Shown here: positions 56,285 through 64,000 of the stretch, piece after piece
How the letters are laid out: each line of letters starts with the position of its first letter
How positions within the stretch are numbered: the stretch's first letter is position 1
DNA from: Litsea cubeba
Taxonomy: Eukaryota > Streptophyta > Magnoliopsida > Laurales > Lauraceae
Assembly: GCA_012931725.1 (NCBI GenBank)
Contig: CM022948.1
Span: 14,957,124-15,021,123, forward strand
Reading direction: 5' to 3'
DNA length: 64,000 bases
Notes under the pieces: model-generated
Told to the model about the DNA's origin: nothing
Databases searched by the model: none
The model's input: only the letters and a program-made list of their open reading frames with translations
Position numbers and translations under genes: made by a program

Positions 56285-56779
56285 TGTAGGAGGGAAATCC
56301 GAACTGAGTGGGGGAGCCCGGCGTGGAGGCCCTGCCTCGCGTGCGGTGCCCACCCAGCTGGACCCTCTACAGGGGATAGGCGGAGCCCAGGGCCCCGCGC
56401 CTATTGTGTACACTCGGGCTGTAACCTTGTGGCTGTAACCCTTGTGCGTTTGTCCCACATCGAATGTGAGGGCCTCCCACCCCCGGTATAATAGCCTGAG
56501 CGTAACCAAAGGGTGTACCACCACACCTCACGTGGGAGTGTGGTGGTACACCCTTTGGTTACGCTCAGGCTATTATACCGGGGGTGGGAGGCCCTCACAC
56601 TCGATGTGGGACAAACGCACAAGGGTTACAGCCACAAGGTTACAGCCCGAGTGTACACAATAGGCGCGGGGCCCTGGGCTCCGCCTATCCCCTGTAGAGG
56701 GTCCAGCTGGGTGGGCACCGCACGCGAGGCAACCCCTCCACGCCGGGCTCCCCCACTCAGTTCGGATTTCCCTCCTACA
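56285..56779. repeat. palindrome 1: 495-bp near-perfect inverted repeat
   Basis: The left arm starts TGTAGGAGGGAAATCCGAAC and the right arm ends with its reverse complement. The arms meet near 56532 at CCTCACGTGGGAG, with CACGTG at 56529-56534 and almost no loop. Arms differ at only a few places by eye, for example AGGGCC versus AACCCC (about 56329 and 56731). The outer ~120 bp (GGACCCTCTACAGGGGATAG, then GCCCAGGGCCCC) is shared with palindrome 2 and with 57189-57305. Any transcript would fold into a long hairpin. Frames inside it are mirror images of each other, not genes. Confidence 0.88.
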
Positions 56780-56804
56780 AAAAGGCCGGCCTTTTTGTAG
56801 GAGG
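56771..56804. repeat. 34-bp perfect palindrome joining palindromes 1 and 2
   Basis: CCTCCTACAAAAAGGCC and its reverse complement meet at GGCCGGCC. The junction between palindrome 2 and the half copy (57163-57196) has the same sequence with one T for G (AATGCCGGCC). The two palindromes are thus joined tail to tail by the same junction form. Confidence 0.88.
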
Positions 56805-57172
56805 GTATCCGAGCTGACGAGGGTAACAGTTAAGAATCGGAACAGCTGGACCCTCTACAGGGGATAGGCGGGGCCCAGGGCCCCGGGCTCATTTGTATAC
56901 ACTTTGGGGGGCTTACCACTGAGTGCCCTTAATCATGCGTAGCTCAAGTGGTACCAGAGTTGCTTATTCAAGTCTCTTAAGTGAGAGGTCTTGGGTTCGA
57001 CTCTGGGGAGGCCACTCTACGGAGCCAAACGCATGATTAAGGGCACTCAGTGGTAAGCCCCCCAAAGTGTATACAAATGAGCCCGGGGCCCTGGGCCCCG
57101 CCTATCCCCTGTAGAGGGTCCAGCTGTTCCGATTCTTAACTGTTACCTCGTCAGCTCGGATACCCTCCTACA
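56796..57172. repeat. palindrome 2: 377-bp inverted repeat with tRNA-like loop
   Basis: Arms run 56796-56939 and 57030-57172 and pair from TGTAGGAGGGTATCCGAGCT inward to CTTAATCATGCG. They differ by only one or two bases, including one indel (GAGGG versus GAGG). The loop is a 90-base tRNA-like sequence. The arm includes the same GGACCCTCTACAGGGGATAG module as palindrome 1. Confidence 0.88.
56940..57029 (+). other. tRNA-like loop of palindrome 2 (Pol III A and B boxes)
   Basis: TAGCTCAAGTGGTACC is a good A box and GGGTTCGACTCTGGGG a good B box, about 35 bases apart. No full acceptor stem is visible and the flanking arms replace it, so this is a tRNA-derived SINE head and not a working tRNA gene. 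It could still drive Pol III transcription into the right arm. Confidence 0.7.
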
Positions 57173-57188
57173 AAAATGCCGGCCTTTT

Positions 57189-57455
57189 TGTAGGAGGGAA
57201 ATCCGAACTGAGTGGGGGAGCCCGGCGTGGAGGCCCTGCCTCGCGTGCGGTGCCCACCCAGCTGGACCCTCTACAGGGGATAGGCGGGGCCCAGGGCCCC
57301 GCGGCTCATTTGTGTACACTTGGGGACGGCTTATTACGGTGCGCCCTTACATGCTTTTGACTCCGGAGAGTGGCCTCCCCAGGACTCGAACCCGCAACCT
57401 CTCACCATGTGATAAAGGTGTTTTGGGAAGCATCCTGGTACCACTTGGGCTCAAT
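57189..57455 (-). mobile_element. tRNA-headed SINE-like unit (half palindrome), cut by element F
   Basis: On the minus strand, CCAAGTGGTACCAGGATG (A box) and GCGGGTTCGAGTCCTGGGG (B box) at about 57440-57370 are followed by a body. The body includes GCCCTGGGCCCCGCCTATC and ends CCCTCCTACAAAAAGG. It is a single-copy version of the arms of the two palindromes, about 265 bp long. It suggests that the palindromes are inverted pairs of the same SINE-like unit. Its head is interrupted at 57455 by element F. Confidence 0.65.
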
Positions 57456-58388
57456 TGTAGGTGCAGAAAATAATGACCCACAATAAGGAGGAGCCTTACA
57501 GGACTTATCCGAGATGGTGATGCTAACTGGGAATGACTGGATGCCGTCCGAAAGCCTGAAAGGGAAGAACACACGGTCAGAGGACCCTGGCCTGGGCGGC
57601 GCAAGGCTCTCCGATGCCAAAGTCAGTGTGGGAACTGGAACGATGGAAGGAGAGGGAGAAGAGAGACAGAGTAACGGCTCTGTGTATGAAAAATGGCATA
57701 CCTTTGATGGTGGTTTGATCCTCTATTTATAGAGTTTGGAACGTATCTTTGGGAGATATTGTGGTGTGGGTCCCGTGATTCGACTGGGAAGTCACGATCA
57801 GCCCACATTGCATTAATTGCGGTCCAATCCAGCCCACTATGCATTAAATGCCCGTCGGGTCAGCCCACATCGCATTTAATGCACGTCTTGTTGGGCCAGG
57901 TCGTGTTGGGCGCCTTTGGCGGTAGGGGTACCAGCGGACCTACCCTCGGGCCCTGCCCTGATGTGGCTTCAGCCGCTGGATGCCGCCCTGTCAGGGATCT
58001 GGCGAAGATTGTGGGCGGCTGGATGTCGCGTCTGTCCCACTAGCTCGTGCCCCTATCCCCCCACGTGCCTGATGACGTGGGGGATGAGGAGCGCAAGTGA
58101 AGGTTCTCTCTTGCTTCCCGGCTTCTTCAGCCGAGGTGGAGTTTGCTGCCGAGACGGCACCTGGGGTGGCTCAGCCGAGGTGCAGCTTGCTGCCGAGATG
58201 GCACCCGGGGTGGACCAGTTCGGCGCTAGTGGCCCGGAGATGCTTGAGTTCGGCCGAGGCCTCTGTCCTGATAGCCGGGGTGAGATTGGTGCCACGTGGA
58301 TGGCACGCGGATGGCACGCGAGAATGCTTAGCCTCATCTGACGGCTGTGATTAGCTTAATCCTGTGGTTCTGGAAATCTCCCCACACA
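57456..58388 (-). repeat. 3' LTR of element F (933 bp)
   Basis: Read on the minus strand, it starts TGTGTGGGGAGATTTCC and ends GCACCTACA. A polypurine AAAGCTAGGGGGCAAT lies just outside its start. A TATAAATAG box is at 57731-57723. It matches 63673-64000 over the visible part. Confidence 0.87.
57723..57731 (-). promoter_or_regulatory. TATA box of element F LTR
   Basis: TATAAATAG on the minus strand; the same box is at 63948-63940 in the 5' LTR, which would drive gag. Confidence 0.7.
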
Positions 58389-58459
58389 ATTGCCCCCTAG
58401 CTTTTGACCTCTGAAGTGTGCTAGCCTTTAGGGGTTGAAAGCTAGAAGAATCCGTCTGG

Positions 58460-58560
58460 GGATGTGGTGATCATTACCTGGCGTCGCTTCAACTCTTTAT
58501 GCCTGATGTCGCTCCAACTCTTTATGCCTGGTGTCGCTTCAACTCTTTAAAGCAATAAAT
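58460..58560. repeat. short repeat near the antisense gene of element F
   Basis: Three copies of (G/A)TGTCGCT(T/C)CAACTCTTTATGCCTG-like sequence occur in tandem, about 150 bp before the antisense coding stretch. Confidence 0.7.
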
Positions 58561-58719
58561 GCCCTGTCATGCCTGTACTGGGAAGCGAGTCGACGGTTCC
58601 ACGCGTCGCCTCTTCATTGATTGCGCTGTCCCAAGTAAACATCGCCTCTTTTCTCTTTATTGCCTTGTTTGATCCCGGCTATGCCGAGCTGACTCTCGTT
58701 GCTTGTCGTGCAGAGGTAG

Positions 58720-59386
58720 GTGCTAGGCGACGCCGAGCTGCGAGTGGGGTGGAGGAGGAACAAGAAGATCGCCGAGGTGGAATCGGAATTGGCAAGATTG
58801 AAGGCTGAATCGACGGCTGAGGGGACGAGGCTGCGCGGGGAAGTGCTGGCTGGGCGAGCCGAAGCAGCGAGGCTGAAGAAGGAGAACGCCGAGCTGGAGA
58901 AGGAGAAGGCCTCTCTTCTGTCCGAGGCCCAGTCCGCCTTCCAGGATGGGGTGGATCACGCCTCTGAGCTGTATGAGAAGCAGGTGGAGGAGATCACCAC
59001 CATCCTGTTCGAGGAAGGATGCCTGGCCGTATTGAGGCGCGCGGGAGTCTCTGAAGACCATCCTGTATCGGGACCTGCCGGAGTACTCGGAGTCGGCCCC
59101 TGAGCCGAGCTCCGCTCCTGCGGCCGAAAGTGCCCCAGTTGGAGCTCCTGCAGTGGTTCCTGCTCCGGAAGATGCTCCAGCTGCCCCGGTCTTGAGCGGT
59201 GCCCCGGTCGCCAGTGATGCTTCTGCCGTGCCTCAGGGTGAGGCCTCTTCTGCCCCTGGAGCAAATGAGGCTCTGGTCGAAGAATCTCCTGCCAGCGACG
59301 CTCCTAGCAAGGTCGCGGTTTCGGCCGAATCCACTGGTCCAGCAGATACGGTGATCGACCTAGTGGAGTCGCCGAAGCCACAGTAG
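58720..59386 (+). CDS. antisense coiled-coil/Ala-Pro-rich gene of element F
   Basis: On the strand opposite gag, a frame from about 58726 encodes a long Glu/Lys/Ala coiled coil (KIAEVESELARLKAESTAEG onward), then FQDGVDHASELYEKQVEE and TTILFEEGCLAVLRRAGV. A second frame (59060-59386) gives YRDLPEYSESAPEPSSAPA and an Ala/Pro/Ser/Glu-rich tail ending in TVIDLVESPKPQ and a stop. The two need a frameshift or short intron near 59050-59075. Upstream, GTAAAC near 58636 and TGCAG near 58713 could bound an intron. A pyrimidine-rich 3' UTR-like stretch follows. Its place and antisense direction match the gene at 41523-42827. Function unknown. Confidence 0.6.
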
Positions 59387-59875
59387 CCGGGCTCCTCTTC
59401 ATTTCTGTCTTTCTGTATGCAAGGTTTTTGCTTCATTTTCTATTTTCAGAGGACTGCGATCCTCCTTTTTGTACTTTGCTTTCTGTTCTGTAAAACTTGT
59501 GTTTTTGTGCTGCTTTTCTGTGTTTGAGTGATGGCACAGCTCTTTTCTTTTTTGAAGACTGACTTTGGCCGAAATGGCTGGCTTTGGCCGAAATGGCTGG
59601 CCTTGTGCCGAGGTGGATCCATACCTTGGCCGAATTGCTATGCGCCGGGGTAGATCCATCGTTCCGCTGGACTCGGCTAGGCGAGAGTGAGTGCGGCTAT
59701 GGCCTTCTGAGGGGTGTATGAACCCGGATTTCAGGAATTTGACCTTGGCCGAAATGGCTGACCTTGGCCGAACTGCCTTGCACCGAGGTGTTAGGGGTTT
59801 ATCAACCCGGACTTTAGGAAACGGCTGAGTGTAGGAACTCCAGGCCATTTCCAGGGCGTATGTACCCGAAGTGGA
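59387..59875 (+). other. 3' UTR-like stretch and decayed array edge in element F
   Basis: T-rich CTTTCTGT words (59400-59535) look like a plant 3' UTR. Then TTGGCCGAAATGGCTG repeats (about 59568-59605, 59745-59780) and decayed array units (about 59700-59875) lead into the regular array. Confidence 0.55.
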
Positions 59876-61435
59876 TGGGTAAAGACCCTGAGTTTTAGGA
59901 ATTGGCCGAGTGTCCGAACTCGAGGCCTTTTCCGGGGCTATTAACCCTTGGAGATGGGTGAAGACCCTGAGTTTAGGAATTGGCCGAGTGTCCGAACTCG
60001 AGACCTCTTCCAGGGCTATTAACCCTTGAAGATGGGTGAAGACCCTGAGTTTAGGAATTGGCCGAGTGTCCGAACTCGAGGCCTCTTCCAGGGCTGTTAA
60101 CCCTTGGAGATGGGTGAAGACCCTGAGTTTAGGAATTGGCCGAGTGTCCGAACTCGAGGCCTTTTCCAAGGCTATTAACCCTTGAAGATGGGTGAAGACC
60201 CTGAGTTTAGGAATTGGCCGAGTGTCCGAACTCGAGGCCTTTTCCAAGGCTATTAACCCTTGAAGATGGGTGAAGACCCTGAGTTTAGGAATTGGCCGAG
60301 TGTTCGAACTCGAGGCCTTTTCCAAGGCTATTAACCCTTGAAGATGGGTGAAGACCCTGAGTTTAGGAATTGGCCGAGTGTCCGAACTCGAGGCCTCTTC
60401 CAGGGCTGTTAACCCTTGGAGATGGGTGAAGACCCTGAGTTTAGGAATTGGCCGAGTGTCCGAACTCGAGGCCTTTTCCAAGGCTATTAACCCTTCAAGA
60501 TGGGTGAAGACCCTGAGTTTAGGAATTGGCCGAGTGTCCGAACTCGAGGCCTCTTCCAAGGCTATTAACCCTTGAAGATGGGTGAAGACCCTGAGTTTAG
60601 GAATTGGCCGAGTGTCCGAACTCGAGGCCTTTTCCAAGGCTATTAACCCTTGAAGATGGGTGAAGACCCTGAGTTTAGGAATTGGCCGAGTGTCCGAACT
60701 CGAGGCCTTTTCCAAGGCTATTAACCCTTGAAGATGGGTGAAGACCCTGAGTTTAGGAATTGGCCGAGTGTCCGAACTCGAGGCCTTTTCCAAGGCTATT
60801 AACCCTTGAAGATGGGTGAAGACCCTGAGTTTAGGAATTGGCCGAGTGTCCGAACTCGAGGCCTTTTCCAAGGCTATTAACCCTTGAAGATGGGTGAAGA
60901 CCCTGAGTTTAGGAATTGGCCGAGTGTCCTAACTCGAGGCCTTTTCCACGGCTATTAACCCTTGAAGATGGGTGAAGACCCTGAGTTTAGGAATTGGCCG
61001 AGTGTCCGAACTCGAGGCCTTTTCCAAGGCTATTAACCCTTGAAGATGGGTGAAGACCCTGAGTTTAGGAATTGGCCGAGTGTCCGAACTCGAGGCCTTT
61101 TCCAAGGCTATTAACCCTTGAAGATGGGTGAAGACCCTGAGTTTAGGAATTGGCCGAGTGTCCGAATTCGAGGCCTTTTCCAAGGCTATTAACCCTTGAA
61201 GATGGGTAAAGACCCTGAGTTTAGGAATTGGCCGAGTGTCCGAACTCGAGGCCTCTTCCAGGGCTGTTAACCCTTGGAGATGGGTGAAGACCCTGAGTTT
61301 AGGAATTGGCCGAGTGTCCGAACTCGAGGCCTCTTCCAGGGCTGTTAACCCTTGGAGATGGGTGAAGACCCTGAGTTTAGGAATTGGCCGAGTGTCCGAA
61401 CTCGAGGCCTCTTCCAGGGCTGTTAACCCTTGGAG
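59876..61435 (-). repeat. 78-bp tandem array, 20 units
   Basis: The words GGGTGAAGACCCTGAG recur every 78 bases from 59876 to 61435, which makes 20 units; the first and eighteenth read GGGTAAAGACC. Units contain TTTAGGAATTGGCCGAGTGT and CGAACTCGAGGCC and are very alike. There are two main variants, TTTTCCAAGGCTATTAA and CTTCCAGGGCTGTTAA, and the second is grouped at both ends. Because 78 is a multiple of three, both strands stay open for long distances (up to 490 codons on the minus strand, unit ALEKASSSDTRPIPKLRVFT plus six residues). I regard these frames as by-products. Confidence 0.92.
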
Positions 61436-61804
61436 CCGAAGTCGATCAAAGAGAGATGACAGATTGATGATGGGGCGAAAGCTATTTCCATTGATTCAGA
61501 GATTCATTACATCTTTTAGAAATCGAAAATTGAATTTCTTGGGATACATTCCACGGTCTCGGCTGCGGCTCGCCCTCCAAGTCTTCAAGCTTGTAGGCTT
61601 ATTTTCCTGCCGGTGAGACTGCTCTGAACGGGCCATGCCGGTTCGGGGCCAACTTTCCCTCGTTTGGCTGTCAGCGGGCTCTCTTGAACGCTAGCGCGAG
61701 TTCGGCTTTTGCCACCTCCTCCCTGCGTGACGCCCGCCTGGCATCGGCGCGGGCCTGGGAGCTTCCCCGAGACGAGGAAGCGGGAGCTGAGGACGCCAGC
61801 TGGA
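61436..61804 (-). other. non-coding interior of element F between gag and the array
   Basis: The array ends abruptly at 61435. No protease or other pol motif is found. Small frames on both strands have no family features. Confidence 0.5.
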
Positions 61805-63579
61805 TCACGTAATGATCTTCTCCGAATCCTCACTGCCTGGAACCTGGGCTGCACTCTGGTGAGCTCGGCCCTCGCTGCCGACAGCATCTCCTGCCTCAAC
61901 GAACTCTGGAATGTGGCCTTCTTCGGCCAACTTCTCCAAATACCTCTGCAAAGAGTTGCAGTCCACGGTCTTGTGCCCGCTACCTTTGTGGTAAGAGCAG
62001 TAGAGCTTGCTCCGGCTGCCGGAGGTGGGCTCATTCCTCAAGGGCGGAGGCCACTTGAAGAATGGCTTGGTCTTTATCTTGGTCAGGATACGGTAGATCG
62101 GCTCCTTGAAGACGACGTTGACGCTCTGACTGGCGCTGGTGGGAGATCCGGGCTGCCAGGTGCCCCCAGACCTGGACGACGCAGGCTTCGCCGAACTGGA
62201 GACCCAAGCCTGCTTGGGCTCCTGCTCCTGGGAGGGCCTCCCGCCTCTCTGCCGAGGCTGGCTATTCTTCTGCTCGAGCTCCGGATACCCGTCTTGATCC
62301 AGGGCTCGGATCTCGTCTTCCTCCTGGGCGATGAAGCGCTTCACCCGGGACATCAACTCTGGCATGGATTCTGGGGGGTTCCCGGCCAAGTCCTTCCGCA
62401 AGTCGTGGCCGGGGATCAGGGCATGCTGGAAGGCGTAGATTGCTATCTCTTCCCTGGTGCCCTCAATCTGGCTGTGGACCGCCCAGAATCGCTGGGCGAA
62501 CTTGGCGAGGGTTTCGCCCTGCTTCATTCTCAGGGCGAGGAGGTCCCCTTCCTTCTTGGGGACGACGGTGTAGGCTTGGAACTTCTTCAGGAAGGAGAGC
62601 TGGAGCTCCTTCCAACTGGAAACCGACTGCTCCGGGAGAGAGCAGAACCACTTCAGGGGGAGGTCACCCAAACTGGAGGAGAAGATTTTGCAGTTTAGGT
62701 GACCCTCGTTCCCCCAGATGGACATCTTCTGGGAGAAGTCTCGTAGGTGTGCAGACGGGTCGGACAGTCCGTCATAGGGGACGAACCGCGGGACGGAGAA
62801 CTTTCTGGGCAAGGGGGTGCGCTCGATCTCTTTTGTGAAGGGCGAGCCCCCCAGATCAGTGTGACCACAGATCTGCTTCTGGTCCCGCATGTCCAAGTTG
62901 TGCTGGAGAGCCAATCTGACACGTTTGTCAAATCGCTCTTGCTCATCGTCCTTCTCTGGGGTCTGAGCTCTGGGCTTTCGCTTGGGATGGCTCGGGCTAC
63001 GACGGCTATGAGTTCGGCCGTCGCGGCTATGGTGACTTCGGCTGTTGCTCGAGCCTTCGTCACGGATCTGGCTCCGCTTATGGTCCAGATGGTTTCCGAG
63101 ATCCTTGCGGGGAGGCCGGGCTGCCCTGCTCGGGGCGTCCCTCCTCTTTTCCTGAGGGTCAGAGACCTGCCTTAATGAGGCAGTCTGCGCTGCCCTCAGC
63201 TGCTGCTTGAGCTGCTGGAGCTCTCGGACTAACTGCTCCTGCCTCTAGAGGAGAGCATCTCGGGCTGCGACATCTCCTCCAGTGGCTGGAGGTTGATCAC
63301 GGCGCGTCGCCTCTACGGCGACAGCTTTGTCTTTGCGGGGACGCACATGCCGACGCTCGTCGCGTCGGGGTGGCACGCCTTCGTCCGCTGAGAGCGAGGC
63401 CTCGAGTCCCTCTTGGAGTGGGATCTCGACGTAGAGCTGGGAGCCCAGGCGGCCCTCGCCTGCGGATGTACCTTGGATCGTTCGGGACAGCCCCTGAGGA
63501 GGGACGTCCGTTGACGGTGGTAGCAGCTCGAGAACTGGTCTTGAGGATTCTCCGCCCTTCTTAGCTTTCGGTGGCATGG
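61805..63579 (-). CDS. gag: Ty3/Gypsy gag (retrotrans_gag) of element F, with one in-frame TAG
   Basis: The frame opens at an ATG at 63579 (MPPKAKKGGESSRP), about 75 bases after the primer site. It meets a TAG at 63247-63245 and then continues in the same frame to 61805, about 590 codons. After the stop come a Gln/Leu heptad stretch, an Arg/Ser-rich region, and the Gypsy gag core: RFVPYDGLSDPSAHLRDF, LPLKWFCSLPEQSVSSWKEL and FLKKFQAYTV. YCSYHKGSGHKTVDC and KLAEEGHIPEFV follow, the Tat-type C-terminal zinc-binding-like motif. Translation could use a downstream ATG (62914) or read through TAG. The otherwise clean frame fits a young copy. Confidence 0.85.
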
Positions 63580-63654
63580 CTTCTGAGAGATTGAGGTTTA
63601 GAAAGGTTGTTTGGAAAGATTTGGAGAAGGTTGGGAAGGCTGGGATATTGCTTT

Positions 63655-63671
63655 CCCACAGACGGCGCCAA
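63655..63671 (-). other. primer binding site of element F
   Basis: On the minus strand, TTGGCGCCGTCTGTGGG follows the LTR end CTACA by a base or two. It is the standard primer site of many plant Ty3/Gypsy Tat and Athila-type elements. Confidence 0.9.
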
Positions 63672-63672
63672 T

Positions 63673-64000
63673 TGTAGGTGCAGAAAATAATGACCCACAA
63701 TAAGGAGGAGCCTTATAGGACTTATCCGAGATGGTGATGCTAACTGGGAATGACTGGATGCCGTCCGAAAGCCTGAAAGGGAAGAACACACGGTCAGAGG
63801 ATCCTGGCCTGGGCGGCGCAAGGCTCTCCGATGCCAAAGTCAGTGTGGGAACTGGAACGATGGAAGGAGAGGGAGAAGAGAGACAGAGTAACGGCTCTGT
63901 GTATGAAAAATGGCGTACCTTTGATGGTGGTTTGATCCTCTATTTATAGAGTTTGGAACGTATCTTTGGGAGATATTGTGGTGTGGGTCCCGTGATTCGA
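63673..64000 (-). repeat. 5' LTR of element F (partial, window ends inside)
   Basis: The last ~328 bp of the 5' LTR in minus-strand sense. It matches 57456-57783 with three differences. About 600 bp more should lie beyond the window. Confidence 0.9.

Larger units (their letters stand above)
57456..64000 (-). mobile_element. young non-autonomous Ty3/Gypsy Tat-like element F (runs off the window)
   Basis: On the minus strand: 5' LTR from beyond 64000 to 63673, primer site TTGGCGCCGTCTGTGGG, gag 63579-61805, non-coding DNA, a 78-bp tandem array, an antisense gene (plus strand) and the 3' LTR 58388-57456. Over the 328 shared bases of the two LTRs I count three substitutions, all transitions, so insertion is recent. 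No protease, RT or integrase motif is present. The left flank is TCAAT; the other target-site copy is outside the window. Confidence 0.88.

Noticed and set aside
56243..56800. several similar small ORFs in both orientations
   Set aside because: They are mirror images produced by palindrome 1, not genes.
56940..57029. functional tRNA gene
   Set aside because: A and B boxes are good, but there is no acceptor stem and no clear anticodon arm; the sequence is the loop of a palindrome.
59399..60871. 490-codon minus-strand protein with 26-residue repeats
   Set aside because: The frame is open only because the DNA unit is 78 bp; the opposite strand is open too, and it shows no start, composition or domain of a real gene.
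59876..61435. CRISPR-like array of regular repeats
   Set aside because: The units are 78-bp direct tandem repeats with no unique spacers, inside a plant retrotransposon.
61709..62698. 329-codon plus-strand ORF opposite gag of element F
   Set aside because: It overlaps the well-supported gag frame completely and has the composition of a GC-rich shadow frame. The supported antisense gene lies elsewhere, at 58720-59386.
1..64000. bacterial-style operons, defence systems or a novel immune locus
   Set aside because: The DNA is plant nuclear with introns and retroelements; no prokaryotic gene cluster is present.

Overview
This window is nuclear DNA of a flowering plant, most likely a eudicot. It is a nest of LTR retrotransposons and other repeats with one recognisable host gene. 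The evidence for a plant is: plant-type Copia (tRNA-iMet primer site) and Gypsy (TTGGCGCCGTCTGTGGG primer site) elements; an RTE-type and a second LINE; SINE, hAT-like and Mutator-like short elements; and a multi-exon gene for a plant cystinosin-like PQ-loop transporter. No bacterial features, rRNA genes or CRISPR arrays were seen. The species cannot be named from the sequence.

Layout. 1-1828: AT-rich spacer, then a CpG-rich tandem duplication. 1829-10964: complete Sirevirus-like Copia element (TSD GAACT) with 1.8-kb LTRs, gag, an antisense coiled-coil ORF, a broken 3' ORF and repeated polypurine tracts, but no pol. 10965-14101: spacer with a Mutator-like MITE and tRNA-derived SINE-like sequences. 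13700-18040: old LINE on the minus strand, split by a 3.2-kb solo LTR (14102-17315). 19122-45757: an older Copia element holding three insertions, namely LTR D (19675-22656, TSD TTTCA) in its 5' LTR, solo LTR B (23449-26666, TSD AAGGC) in its gag, and a 15.5-kb Ty3/Gypsy Tat-like element (29220-44757, TSD ATTTT) near its 3' end. 46342-47131: hAT-like MITE. About 49.0-50.8 kb: tandem and nested GGGCCCCAC repeats. 51058-53221: the first five exons of the cystinosin-like gene. 53747-56165: minus-strand RTE LINE in its presumed intron 5, itself interrupted. 56285-57455: two long palindromes and a half-copy with tRNA-like centres. 57456 to the window end: a young minus-strand Tat-like Gypsy element with gag, a 20-unit 78-bp tandem array and an antisense ORF.

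How the parts relate. None of the four LTR retrotransposons with an interior still has a recognisable reverse transcriptase. Three have only gag and the fourth has gag, protease, RNase H and integrase with RT missing. They would need enzymes from relatives elsewhere to move. Three of the four carry an ORF on the opposite strand with a predicted coiled coil, and the one at 41523-42827 has in-frame GT-AG introns. These antisense genes and the tRNA-centred palindromes are the least ordinary features. Antisense extra ORFs are already known in the Tat lineage, so the general phenomenon is not new; these particular proteins I cannot assign.

All reading was by eye. Identity levels and ages are estimates unless a count is given.
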